DNA of 64,000 bases, taken from positions 366,655-430,654 of the forward strand of contig NZ_CABPTY010000001.1 of NCBI RefSeq assembly GCF_902460415.1. Reading direction: 5' to 3'. The position numbers were made by a program, and so were the translations under genes. Source of the DNA: Campylobacter_A concisus_Y (lineage in GTDB: Bacteria; Campylobacterota; Campylobacteria; Campylobacterales; Campylobacteraceae). Below are positions 1 through 7,414 of this stretch, piece by piece. Position 1 is the stretch's first letter. Each line of letters opens with the position of its first letter. The notes under the pieces are model-generated. The model saw only the letters and a program-made list of their open reading frames with translations. It did no database searches and was not told the origin of the DNA.

Positions 1-127
1 CGCCCGGGTCGTGTTTTACTATCGCGACTTTCAAACCATCATTTATAAATTTTTTTGCTACCTTTAAAATAAGAGTCGTTTTTCCGCTATTTGAAGGGCC
101 AGAAAAAGCAATAGCAAGTCTTTTCAT
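1..127 (-). CDS. mobB: MobB, molybdopterin-guanine dinucleotide biosynthesis adaptor (5' part only)
   Basis: This is the N-terminal 42 codons of a gene that runs off the left edge on the minus strand, starting with ATG at 125-127. The translation begins MKRLAIAFSGPSNSGKTT and contains a Walker A loop (GPSNSGKT, residues 9-16) followed by VAIVKHDPG, the pattern of MobB GTPases. MobB assists attachment of GMP to molybdopterin for periplasmic molybdoenzymes. It is divergent from the lipoprotein gene at 249. The family call rests on the P-loop and the KHDPG motif only, because the rest lies outside the window. Confidence 0.8.
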   Translation of the reverse strand, partial: MKRLAIAFSGPSNSGKTTLILKVAKKFINDGLKVAIVKHDPG

Positions 128-208
128 AAGAACCTTTTTTTTTAAAATTTCTCGCGATTATAACTTATGTTGGCTTTAAAATTTATGAGTGAAATTTAAA
201 AAATAAAA

Positions 209-217
209 TGCTAAAAT
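209..217 (+). promoter_or_regulatory. Extended -10 promoter for the lipoprotein gene
   Basis: TGC-TAAAAT (TG 209-210, hexamer 212-217) lies about 30 nt upstream of the ATG at 249 in AT-rich sequence. The same TGC-TAAAAT motif recurs upstream of 4514. A TG-extended -10 with no strong -35 is typical of Campylobacter sigma-70 promoters. Confidence 0.5.
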
Positions 218-248
218 GCGAGAAAATTTAATATTTTAAGAGTTTTTT

Positions 249-728
249 ATGAGAAAATTTACACTATTTTTTATATTTATTTTGATGATATTTGGTTGCG
301 CCGATCAAAAAGTGATCGTGCATGAGCCACTAAAAAATGAGCTTTTAGCCTACACAAGCAAGAGCGAGATCATCGATGGCACCGATAGAACGCTCATAGT
401 TGGCACCTATTTAAATCCAATATATAACTCAAATTTAGACGAGAGCAAAGAGCACTTTTTAGTAGCCATAAACCCAAAAGAACATGCGCAAAATTTGAGC
501 AATATAAAGGTAAATGGCGACTCAAATGCCACAAATGCAAGGCTGCTTGATGAAAGTGACGAGATGCTTAAATTTGCTGGATTTTCTATGTCTTGGGCGG
601 TCTATTACGAAGTGACCGCACCAAGTAAGCAAAGTGACGATCTCGCGCTTAGTTTCGAAATTTATCAGTCAAAGCCGGTTTTGTTAAATTTTCGAAAAGT
701 TGCGAAATCTTTATACTGGAACCATTAA
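249..728 (+). CDS. Putative lipoprotein of unknown function
   Basis: This 159-residue protein begins with a short hydrophobic leader ending in IFGC (cysteine near residue 17), a lipobox, so it is probably exported and lipidated. The rest is soluble and I recognise no domain. The gene sits between mobB and slt, and I recall a lipoprotein gene in the same place in C. jejuni. Its last 80 nt overlap the 3' end of the convergent lytic transglycosylase gene, so both proteins' C-termini are encoded by the same DNA. Existence of the gene is well supported by the promoter, leader and length; its role is unknown. Confidence 0.75.
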   Translation: MRKFTLFFIFILMIFGCADQKVIVHEPLKNELLAYTSKSEIIDGTDRTLIVGTYLNPIYNSNLDESKEHFLVAINPKEHAQNLSNIKVNGDSNATNARLLDESDEMLKFAGFSMSWAVYYEVTAPSKQSDDLALSFEIYQSKPVLLNFRKVAKSLYWNH

Positions 729-2286
729 GCGCCATATAGATCACGTAGTTTGCAAGCACCTTCTTGCCGTAGTTTCTAGTCTCAGCCACTGGGACTAGTT
801 CGATCGATAAAAACGGCTCAAATTTCCCCTCTTTAAACATATCATCTCTAGTGATGACTTTTTTGGTAAAACCGATACCGCCGTTATACGCGTAGGCTGT
901 AAAGAGCGGATGGTAAAGAAATTTATCAAGGTAGTTTAGGTGGTGATTTGCAAATTTAAATGCAACATCAGTTTTGAAAAGATCGTCTTGGTCAAAATTT
1001 GGAATTTTTAGCTCTTTTTTGCCGATCGCATTTGCAAGAAATGGCATAAACTGCATCATACCAAGAGCGTAAGAGGTAGAAACGACGCTTGGGATAAAGA
1101 GACTCTCTTGTCTAGCCAGAGCGTAGATCATCGATTTTCTCTCGTTGCTGATACCCTCAAGCTCAGGAGAGCTTGGCATTAAGAAGTATTGCTTTTCCCA
1201 GCCATGCGCCTTTTGCATGAAGTATGCATAGGCGCCAATGCTTTCGTTTGTATAAAATTTCTTCGCAAATTCGCTTGCTTGCGTGGCGTTCATATCCTTT
1301 GCAAGGGCAGCGGTTTTGTTCCATAAAAATGGATCGCTTACATCAAAATTTTCGATATTTTGCTTGCTAGGCCTTGGCACGATCACTTCAAGTGGCTCGC
1401 CGCCGACCAAATCTCTTGCGAAAAGTGAGTAGATATTTGCATCTTTGCTAGCACTTAGCTCTTTTAAAAAGCTCTCATCGCCGCTTAGCTCATATTGCCA
1501 AAATGTGGCATTGTCCCTTTGCCAAGCCCTATCAAAGGTGCTTTTAGCTCTTGTGAAAAAACTAAATGCAACGTCATTTTGACCAAGCAAGATGGCGTTT
1601 AGCCCAAGTGTAAATGCGTCGCCTTTTTCGGTGATAGCTGGATCTATGCTAAGTAAATTTCTTCTAAAGCTTTCATATTTTTTATTAAATACGATATCGT
1701 TTAATAAATTTGTAAAGCCCTTTTGCATGTAGAGCTTATTCATAAAATTTGCTTCAAAGCTGTCGCTAAAAAGAGCACTTTTGCTTTGCGGACTTGAAGC
1801 ATTAAAAAGCTCTAAAAAGCTCTTTGTATCGTTTGTATTTGCAAAGCTAAGAGCTGGGTTTGGCTCATTTAAAGTGCGTAAAATCCTAGCTTTTTCTGGA
1901 TTTGTATTTGTAAGATTTGCCGCTAAAATTTCACGAGTTTTGCTATCTAGTTTTAGAGAAAAGCTCATCGTTGTTAGTAAATTTTGGCAAGCCAAGCTAG
2001 CACTTGTGATGTTGTTTGCGCTTATGCCAGGACACTTGCTAGGGACTGCTTTGGGAGGTAAAATTTTATTGATTGATTTTTGAACTAAGCCACTTTTTCT
2101 AAAAACGTCGCGTGAAAGCTCAGCTATCTGCTCCTTTGTGTAGCTGCCTTCGTTTATAAGGCGGTTTATGTAGTAGTCTTTTGCAAGGCTTTTTGGCTCG
2201 TTTTTTAGCTCCTCGTAGGTGTAAATTTTAGCTAAAAGAGCAACGCAGGCTAAAGAGAGGATACTAAAGTGACGCAGCAAAAACAA
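649..2286 (-). CDS. slt: Soluble lytic murein transglycosylase (Slt70-type)
   Basis: The 545-residue exported protein cleaves peptidoglycan between MurNAc and GlcNAc to leave an anhydro end. It has an N-terminal signal sequence (about residues 1-19), a long helical region rich in Ala and Leu as in Slt70 superhelices, and a C-terminal lysozyme-like domain. The catalytic glutamate is in ALARQES (Glu394), followed by the family motifs YALGMMQFMP and AYNGG. It is the last gene of the minus-strand unit gltX-yggT-slt and its start overlaps the yggT end by 23 nt, indicating translational coupling. Its end overlaps the convergent lipoprotein gene by 80 nt. Confidence 0.92.
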   Translation of the reverse strand: MFLLRHFSILSLACVALLAKIYTYEELKNEPKSLAKDYYINRLINEGSYTKEQIAELSRDVFRKSGLVQKSINKILPPKAVPSKCPGISANNITSASLACQNLLTTMSFSLKLDSKTREILAANLTNTNPEKARILRTLNEPNPALSFANTNDTKSFLELFNASSPQSKSALFSDSFEANFMNKLYMQKGFTNLLNDIVFNKKYESFRRNLLSIDPAITEKGDAFTLGLNAILLGQNDVAFSFFTRAKSTFDRAWQRDNATFWQYELSGDESFLKELSASKDANIYSLFARDLVGGEPLEVIVPRPSKQNIENFDVSDPFLWNKTAALAKDMNATQASEFAKKFYTNESIGAYAYFMQKAHGWEKQYFLMPSSPELEGISNERKSMIYALARQESLFIPSVVSTSYALGMMQFMPFLANAIGKKELKIPNFDQDDLFKTDVAFKFANHHLNYLDKFLYHPLFTAYAYNGGIGFTKKVITRDDMFKEGKFEPFLSIELVPVAETRNYGKKVLANYVIYMALNGSSIKISQLFENLTKPALTDKFRN

Positions 2287-2557
2287 ATAAAAGCCTTATT
2301 AAAAATTGATCTATGAGTTGAAGTGCTAAAAGCACAATGAGTGGGGCAAAGTCGATACCGTTAAATTCTGTTTTGATGTAGCGTCTGATGAAGCTATAAA
2401 CAGGATCAGTCAGCCTATAAAGTAGCTGCACGACTGGCGAGCTAGGATCAGGCTTGACCCAGCTAATCAGAGCTGCTGCGATGATAACCCAAGTATAGAC
2501 CGTGATAATAAGGTGCAAAATGTTTGCGACCGCTGAAAATAGGGTGGAAAGTATCAT
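2264..2557 (-). CDS. YggT-family integral membrane protein
   Basis: The 97-residue protein has two hydrophobic segments (roughly residues 5-30 and 68-92) around the conserved core SWVKPDPSSPVVQLLYRLTDP, the signature of the YggT family. In other bacteria YggT proteins are linked to cell division, chloroplast FtsZ placement homologues and osmotic tolerance; the exact role here is unknown. It lies 8 nt after gltX and overlaps slt, so the three genes are probably cotranscribed. Confidence 0.85.
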   Translation of the reverse strand: MILSTLFSAVANILHLIITVYTWVIIAAALISWVKPDPSSPVVQLLYRLTDPVYSFIRRYIKTEFNGIDFAPLIVLLALQLIDQFLIRLLFVFAASL

Positions 2558-2565
2558 TTTTGCTC

Positions 2566-3861
2566 CTAGATTAAAATTTTGCCTAGATCATCTTTGATGA
2601 GCGGATAGAGCTCGCTTAGCTCAGGGCCATGAAGGTCGTTTGTAAGCAGCGCACGTAGCGGCATGAAAAAGTTTTTACCTTTTAAATTTGTAGCGCTCAT
2701 AAGCTCTTTTTTAAACTCATCAAAGCTCTCGCACGGTTTTAAATTACGAGCTGCTTTTTTGATGATCTCAAATTCGTTTTTGTACTCATCTGGAGCTATT
2801 TTTGGTGAATATATAGCTTCTACTTTTGCCTTTATCTCAGGTACTAGGGAGCTTTCTTGTGTGTAAAATTTAACTAGCTCAACCTTGCTCTCATCCACGC
2901 CAAAGATCTCTTTTATACGCTCTTTTGAGGCAAGCTTGATGTGCTCTCTATTTATCTGCTCAAGTTTTTTCACGTCAAATCTAGCAGGTGAGCGTGAAAT
3001 TTTGGTTATATCAAACCACTTTACTGCATCTTCTATCGTAAAAATTTCAGTTGGAGTTTTGTTGCCAAGAAGTATCAGATAGTTTGCGATCGCCTCTGGT
3101 AAAAATCCCTGCTCAAAGAGCCATTTTACGCTTGATTCGTTCTCGCGCTTGCTCATTTTTTTACCTTCAATATTTAAAAGGATAGGCAAATGCGCGTAAT
3201 TCATCTTGCCGGTGTAGCCAAGACCCTCGCGTATGAGGTCTTGCTTTGGTGTATTGCTCACGTGGTCCTCGCCACGTATGACAAAGGTCACGCCCTCAAG
3301 CATATCATCGACTGCGCAGGCGAAGTTGTAAGTTGGTGTTTTGTCTGCTCTCATGATGACAAAGCTATCAACAGCGTCTGGCTCGAAGCTTAGCTCGCCC
3401 TTGATCGTATCTGTAAAGCTCATAGTGCGTGTTGGCTTTTTCATGCGGATGACAAATGGCTTCTCGCAGTTTAAAACTTCAGCGTCGCTTAGTCTCTCGC
3501 AGGTGCCGTCATATCTATATGCCACGCCTTGCTCTTTTGCTTTTTGTTTTTTTGCTTCGAGCTCTTCTTCGGTGCAAAAGCAAGCAAATGCCTTTTTATC
3601 GATGAGAAGCTTTGATGCAAGCTGTCTGTGGAATTTTAAATTTTCACTTTGGATGTAAATTTGCTTTGGTTTTATGCCAAATTTGCTCAAAATTTCTAAG
3701 ATATCTTTCTCTTTTCCCTCGATATTTCGCTCTTTGTCAGTATCTTCTATGCGTAAAATAAAGCCACTTTTATCTTGCAAAGAACAAATATAATTAAAAA
3801 TAGCGGCACGTAAATTTCCTATGTGCATATCTCCTGTTGGAGAGGGTGCAAAACGATACAT
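2566..3861 (-). CDS. gltX: Glutamyl-tRNA synthetase, probably the GluRS2 / tRNA-Gln-charging type
   Basis: The 431-residue class I synthetase starts at 3861 with MYRFAPSPTGDMHIGN. A longer reading frame extends upstream but would run into mscL and has no synthetase homology. The HIGH-like motif is HIGN (residues 13-16) and the KMSKS loop is KKMSKRE. Campylobacterota lack GlnRS and carry two GluRS genes. From memory, the version with DMHIGN at its N-terminus resembles the H. pylori copy that charges tRNA-Gln with glutamate for the GatCAB amidotransferase. The specificity is inferred from that resemblance. First gene of the gltX-yggT-slt unit. Confidence 0.9.
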   Translation of the reverse strand: MYRFAPSPTGDMHIGNLRAAIFNYICSLQDKSGFILRIEDTDKERNIEGKEKDILEILSKFGIKPKQIYIQSENLKFHRQLASKLLIDKKAFACFCTEEELEAKKQKAKEQGVAYRYDGTCERLSDAEVLNCEKPFVIRMKKPTRTMSFTDTIKGELSFEPDAVDSFVIMRADKTPTYNFACAVDDMLEGVTFVIRGEDHVSNTPKQDLIREGLGYTGKMNYAHLPILLNIEGKKMSKRENESSVKWLFEQGFLPEAIANYLILLGNKTPTEIFTIEDAVKWFDITKISRSPARFDVKKLEQINREHIKLASKERIKEIFGVDESKVELVKFYTQESSLVPEIKAKVEAIYSPKIAPDEYKNEFEIIKKAARNLKPCESFDEFKKELMSATNLKGKNFFMPLRALLTNDLHGPELSELYPLIKDDLGKILI

Positions 3862-4006
3862 AAGCTCATTCCTTACGTTAAATTTTGAGTTTGGATTATA
3901 ACACCAGCTTGATAAATTTAAAGTTATGTAATTTGATTTTTTTAGCCGAAGCAAAGCATTTCTTGAATAAAATCCGAACAAAAATTTAACATTTTTAGGA
4001 GAAACA

Positions 4007-4411
4007 ATGAGTTTTATAAGCGAATTTAAAGAATTTGCGATGCGCGGAAATGTCATAGATATGGCTGTTGGTGTTGTTATAGGTGGCGCGTTTGGAAAGA
4101 TCGTTTCATCACTAGTTGGCGATGTTATCATGCCAGTTGTTGGCGTTTTAACTGGCGGTGTAAATTTCACTGATCTTAAACTTACATTAAAAGAAGCAGT
4201 AGATGGCGTACCTGCTGTTACGATAAATTATGGCTCATTTATACAGACAATGGTTGATTTTTTAATAATCGCATTTTGTATTTTCTGCGTCATCAAAGCT
4301 TTAAATACACTTAAAAATAAATTACCAAAAGAAGAGCCAGCTCCAGTAGAGCCTGAAACTCCAGCCGACATTGCACTTTTAACTGAGATTAGAGATCTAC
4401 TTAAAAAATAA
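4007..4411 (+). CDS. mscL: Large-conductance mechanosensitive channel MscL
   Basis: The 134-residue inner-membrane protein forms the pentameric pore that opens on hypo-osmotic shock. The N-terminus (EFKEFAMRGNVIDMAVGVVIGGAFGKIV) is the MscL helix 1 and TM1 signature. TM2 spans about residues 78-100, and the cytoplasmic tail ends with the usual charged helix DIALLTEIRDLLKK. A good AGGAG ribosome binding site precedes the ATG. It begins the block that separates gltX from the metallophosphatase gene, with a hairpin after its stop at 4422-4445. Confidence 0.95.
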   Translation: MSFISEFKEFAMRGNVIDMAVGVVIGGAFGKIVSSLVGDVIMPVVGVLTGGVNFTDLKLTLKEAVDGVPAVTINYGSFIQTMVDFLIIAFCIFCVIKALNTLKNKLPKEEPAPVEPETPADIALLTEIRDLLKK

Positions 4412-4421
4412 TTTCATACAA

Positions 4422-4445
4422 TTCAAAGGGAAAATTCCCTTTGAA
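4422..4445 (+). terminator. Hairpin after mscL
   Basis: TTCAAAGGG (4422-4430) and CCCTTTGAA (4437-4445) pair perfectly around AAAATT, starting about 10 nt after the mscL stop. The following T tract is weak, so it may terminate only partly and allow readthrough into the regulator gene. Confidence 0.55.
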
Positions 4446-4474
4446 AATCTATTAAAATTTATCTTATTTTTATA

Positions 4475-4483
4475 TGCTAAAAT
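4475..4483 (+). promoter_or_regulatory. Extended -10 promoter for the Crp/Fnr regulator
   Basis: TGC-TAAAAT (TG 4475-4476, hexamer 4478-4483) is placed about 30 nt before the ATG at 4514, after the mscL hairpin, so the regulator can be transcribed separately. Confidence 0.5.
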
Positions 4484-4513
4484 GTTTTTTATTTTAAAAA
4501 GGCAAGTAAAAAT

Positions 4514-5152
4514 ATGATAGAAAAAATCCCGTTTTTTCAAGGCTTAAACGAAGAAGATTTAGCCAAACTTGAAGCCATAAGTGTCGTAAAAAAGTATAAA
4601 AAGGGTGAATTTTTATTTATAGAAGGCGAGGAGCCAAAATGGTTAATATTTTTAATAAGCGGCTCTGTTAAGCTTTATAAAACCACGGCAAACGGAAAAG
4701 AAATTTTTATTCATCAGTTAGCTCCTATGAATTTTGTAGCTGAAGTCGTAAATTTTGAAAATATTGTCTACCCAGCTAGTGCCATTTTTACCATATCTGG
4801 CGAGGTGTTAAAGATAAATTATGAAAAATTTGCAGCAGAATTTTTAATAAAACCAGAAATTTGTATGAAATTTTTAAAGTCGATGTCTGAAAAAATAAGG
4901 ATCACAACAAATCTACTTCATCAAGAGTTAATTTTAAGCTCAGAAGAAAAAGTGGCTAGGTTTATTTTAGATCATGAAGATTTATTTAATGAGCTAAAAC
5001 ATACTAAAATTTCATCAATACTTAACATGACGCCGGAAACTTTTTCGAGAATTTTAAATAAATTTAAAACAAATGGTTTGGTTAAACTTGACGAAAAGAA
5101 CCAAATTTTGGAAAAAGATGTAGGTGGACTGCAAGAAATTTATTCTTATTGA
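4514..5152 (+). CDS. Crp/Fnr-family transcriptional regulator, candidate reactive-nitrogen regulator
   Basis: The 212-residue protein has an N-terminal cyclic-nucleotide-type beta-barrel (about residues 1-115), a long dimerisation helix (115-145) and a C-terminal helix-turn-helix (about 160-190). The recognition helix reads TPETFSRIL, with Glu175, Ser178 and Arg179 in the E-x-x-S-R pattern used by FNR to read TTGA half-sites, not the R-E-x-x-G-R pattern of CRP. There is only one cysteine (Cys117), so no FNR-type iron-sulfur cluster; sensing must differ, as in NssR, Dnr or NarR-like proteins. It precedes the octaheme cytochrome operon by 120 nt, and matching sites occur there and before the NO reductase gene. 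The signal sensed is inference. Confidence 0.85.
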   Translation: MIEKIPFFQGLNEEDLAKLEAISVVKKYKKGEFLFIEGEEPKWLIFLISGSVKLYKTTANGKEIFIHQLAPMNFVAEVVNFENIVYPASAIFTISGEVLKINYEKFAAEFLIKPEICMKFLKSMSEKIRITTNLLHQELILSSEEKVARFILDHEDLFNELKHTKISSILNMTPETFSRILNKFKTNGLVKLDEKNQILEKDVGGLQEIYSY

Positions 5153-5207
5153 AAGTTAATATCAAATAAATATTTTTATTTACTTAAAGAAAAAATTTAT
5201 ATATCTT

Positions 5208-5221
5208 TTGATAGTATTCAC
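5208..5221 (+). promoter_or_regulatory. FNR-type site upstream of the octaheme cytochrome operon
   Basis: TTGA-TAGTAT-TCAC (TTGA 5208-5211, TCAC 5218-5221) matches the TTGA-N6-TCAA pattern in seven of eight positions. Its centre (5214.5) is about 42 nt upstream of the start expected from the -10-like GATATA at 5245-5250, close to class II activator spacing. The neighbouring regulator gene encodes the matching E-x-x-S-R helix. Confidence 0.5.
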
Positions 5222-5230
5222 TTAAAATTT

Positions 5231-5246
5231 TCGTAAAAATTTACGA
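5231..5246 (+). promoter_or_regulatory. Perfect inverted repeat in the octaheme cytochrome promoter
   Basis: TCGTAAA (5231-5237) and TTTACGA (5240-5246) form a perfect 7-2-7 inverted repeat just upstream of, or touching, the probable -10. Too small and too close to the gene for a terminator, it looks like an operator for a second regulator that would block RNA polymerase. Confidence 0.45.
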
Positions 5247-5272
5247 TATATTGATAAATTCAGGAGGAAGTT

Positions 5273-5845
5273 TTGGCTGAAGTTAAGAAGAGATTTTTTG
5301 TTTGGTCATCTGTGATAATAGGCATCGTAATCGGCCTTATCGCTTCTATGGGCATAGCTGATGCACTTCATGCGACTGGTAGTGGCTACATCTGTACCAT
5401 TTGTCACACGATGGATCCTATGAATGCTGCATATCATGAAGATGTACACGGCGGCAATAACAAGCTTGGCATAAAAGCTGAATGTTCAGCCTGTCACCTA
5501 AATCATACAAGTGCCTATACCTATGTACTTACAAAACTTAAAGTATCGATAAACGATGGTTATAAGACATTTTTTACAGATACTGACAAGATCGACTGGC
5601 GAAAAAAACGTGAGCATGCATCTCATTTCGTCTATGATAGTGGATGTTTGACTTGTCACTCAAATTTAAAAAATGTTATTCAAGCTGGTAAATCATTCTT
5701 GCCACATAGAGATTATTTCGTTCTTGGAAATCCTAATAAAAAATCATGTGTTGACTGCCACGAACACGTTGGTCACAAGAATTTAGGACTACAAATCGAT
5801 AAATTTGAAGCAATTAAAAAACAAGAAAACAATAAAACCAAGTAA
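5273..5845 (+). CDS. Tetraheme NapC/NrfH-family quinol dehydrogenase paired with the octaheme cytochrome (HaoC-like)
   Basis: The 190-residue protein has one N-terminal membrane anchor (about residues 11-29) and four CxxCH heme sites: C41TICH, C71SACH, C125LTCH and C159DCH (pattern C159-V-D-C-H163). The first is followed by Thr-Met, like the CxxCHxM heme 1 of NrfH. Such proteins take electrons from menaquinol and pass them to a periplasmic cytochrome partner. It starts with TTG after a strong AGGAGG (5262-5267), and the partner gene follows 9 nt after its stop. On its own it would be called NrfH, but its partner is an eight-heme protein of the HAO family, so HaoC is the better name. Confidence 0.85.
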   Translation: MAEVKKRFFVWSSVIIGIVIGLIASMGIADALHATGSGYICTICHTMDPMNAAYHEDVHGGNNKLGIKAECSACHLNHTSAYTYVLTKLKVSINDGYKTFFTDTDKIDWRKKREHASHFVYDSGCLTCHSNLKNVIQAGKSFLPHRDYFVLGNPNKKSCVDCHEHVGHKNLGLQIDKFEAIKKQENNKTK

Positions 5846-5854
5846 GGAGGAGAG

Positions 5855-7222
5855 ATGTTTAAAAAGTCGCTAATGTTATTAGCCTGTCTAATGTCTTTTG
5901 GCTTTGCCGCAAACATGGATGCAAATAAATCTGACGCTTTAAACCTTAATGTTGTAAAAAACATTAAAGTTGCTCACAAGATGTCAGACTTATCAAAAAG
6001 CTGTGTTGAGTGCCACGCTAAAGAGACACCCGGCATAGTTGCCGATTGGAAAAATAGTCGCCACGCTCACGTTGGCGTAAGTTGTATGGATTGCCACTCT
6101 GTAAATGCAGATAATCCTATGGCTTCAGTTAAGGTGCATCCAAAAGATTCTAACAACCATGTTTCAATGCTAGTTAGCCCAAAAACTTGTGCTAAGTGCC
6201 ACGAAAACGAAGTTGATGAACTAGTAAAGAGCGGTCACGCAAGAGCTGCTATGCAAATGTATGCTAACCCTGCGATGGTAAAACTAATGTATCACTATGA
6301 AGGTATGGATCATCCAGAATACAAAATGGCTCCAGACGCTACTGGTTGTACACAGTGCCACGGAACCGTCATCAAACTAGACGCTGATCACAAACCTACA
6401 AAAGAGACTTGGCCAAACTATGGTATAGGCAATGTTTATCCAGATGGTGGCGTAGGTAACTGTAAATCATGTCACAGCGCGCACACATTTAGCGTAGCTG
6501 AAGCTAGAAAACCAGCTGCTTGTGCATCTTGCCACCTTGGACCTGATCACCCAGATATTGAGATCTTTAACAACTCAATGCACGGACATATCTATAATAG
6601 CGAAGCTCACAAATGGAATTTTGATGCTGCTCCTGATACATGGGATGTACCAGACTTTAGAGCTCCAACTTGTGCAGCTTGCCACATGAGTGGTGTTGGT
6701 GAAACAACAACAACTCACAATGTTTCAAGAAGACTAAAATGGAACCTATGGGGCGTCAGCAGTAAGCTAAGAACAGCTGGTGATGAACAAGCTGCTGTTG
6801 TTTACGAAAAAACTGGCAAACTAACCATAGGAACGCCACTTGCAGGTCATCCAAATGGACCAGAAGCAGCAAGAGCTGAGATGAAGCTAGTTTGTAAAGC
6901 TTGCCATACATCAACTCATACAGATAACTTCTTCATTATGGGTGATAAGCAAGTAGAGCTTTATAATGTTTACAATGCTGAAGCAACTAAGATGCTTGAA
7001 GAGTTGAAAGCTAAAAACTTACTACTTGCAGATGCTTGGGAAGATGAATTCCAAGATATCTACTATCATATGTGGCACCACGAAGGTCGTCGTATGAGAC
7101 AAGGCGCTCTAATGGGTGGTCCTGACTACTCACACTGGCATGGTGTATTCGAAGTTAAGAACGACATTAGAAAACTTCGCAAAATCTATAAAGAAAGAAT
7201 TGAATCTGGCAAAGTCCAGTAA
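5855..7222 (+). CDS. Octaheme cytochrome c of the hydroxylamine oxidoreductase family (epsilon-Hao type)
   Basis: The 455-residue periplasmic protein has a signal peptide (cut near residue 19) and eight CxxCH sites starting at Cys50, 77, 112, 165, 203, 223, 273 and 347. NrfA nitrite reductase would have five hemes with one CxxCK, so this is not NrfA. The heme order, the GPDH motif after heme 6 (Asp231-His232) and the C-terminal MWHHEGRR...PDYSHWHG block fit the HAO family. Campylobacter and Nautilia relatives are known to carry HAO proteins that reduce nitrite (and hydroxylamine) to ammonium instead of oxidising hydroxylamine. It has no C-terminal membrane anchor. The quinol dehydrogenase at 5273 should supply its electrons. 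Reaction direction is from family knowledge, not from sequence alone. Confidence 0.88.
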   Translation: MFKKSLMLLACLMSFGFAANMDANKSDALNLNVVKNIKVAHKMSDLSKSCVECHAKETPGIVADWKNSRHAHVGVSCMDCHSVNADNPMASVKVHPKDSNNHVSMLVSPKTCAKCHENEVDELVKSGHARAAMQMYANPAMVKLMYHYEGMDHPEYKMAPDATGCTQCHGTVIKLDADHKPTKETWPNYGIGNVYPDGGVGNCKSCHSAHTFSVAEARKPAACASCHLGPDHPDIEIFNNSMHGHIYNSEAHKWNFDAAPDTWDVPDFRAPTCAACHMSGVGETTTTHNVSRRLKWNLWGVSSKLRTAGDEQAAVVYEKTGKLTIGTPLAGHPNGPEAARAEMKLVCKACHTSTHTDNFFIMGDKQVELYNVYNAEATKMLEELKAKNLLLADAWEDEFQDIYYHMWHHEGRRMRQGALMGGPDYSHWHGVFEVKNDIRKLRKIYKERIESGKVQ

Positions 7223-7230
7223 TCTTTTTT

Positions 7231-7260
7231 AAGGTGGGAGTTTTCCCACCTTTTTATTTT
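7231..7260 (+). terminator. Intrinsic terminator of the octaheme cytochrome operon
   Basis: AAGGTGGGA (7231-7239) and TCCCACCTT (7244-7252) form a 9-bp stem with a GTTT loop, followed by TTTATTTT. It starts 9 nt after the stop codon, a textbook rho-independent terminator. The 180 nt beyond it to the next gene are AT-rich and hold no gene I can see. Confidence 0.9.
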
Positions 7261-7414
7261 TAAATTCCAAATTTTATCTTTTAGTTATTATCCTAAAGCA
7301 AATACCTTTTAATAATTATTTTTATAAATTTAAATTATAAAATCATACGGTTTAGCACTACAAATTGTTCTAAATAATTAATAAAATTTATAATGTAAAT
7401 TTAAAAATATAAAA

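Noticed and set aside
1781..2083. Plus-strand reading frame inside slt
   Set aside because: Fully within slt on the other strand; composition is that of an antisense shadow.
3862..4170. N-terminal extension of gltX on the minus strand
   Set aside because: It overlaps the well supported mscL start, lacks synthetase homology, and the true start MYRFAPSPTG is clear at 3861.
5273..7222. Calling the cytochrome pair NrfHA (cytochrome c nitrite reductase)
   Set aside because: The large subunit has eight CxxCH and no CxxCK, against five hemes in NrfA.
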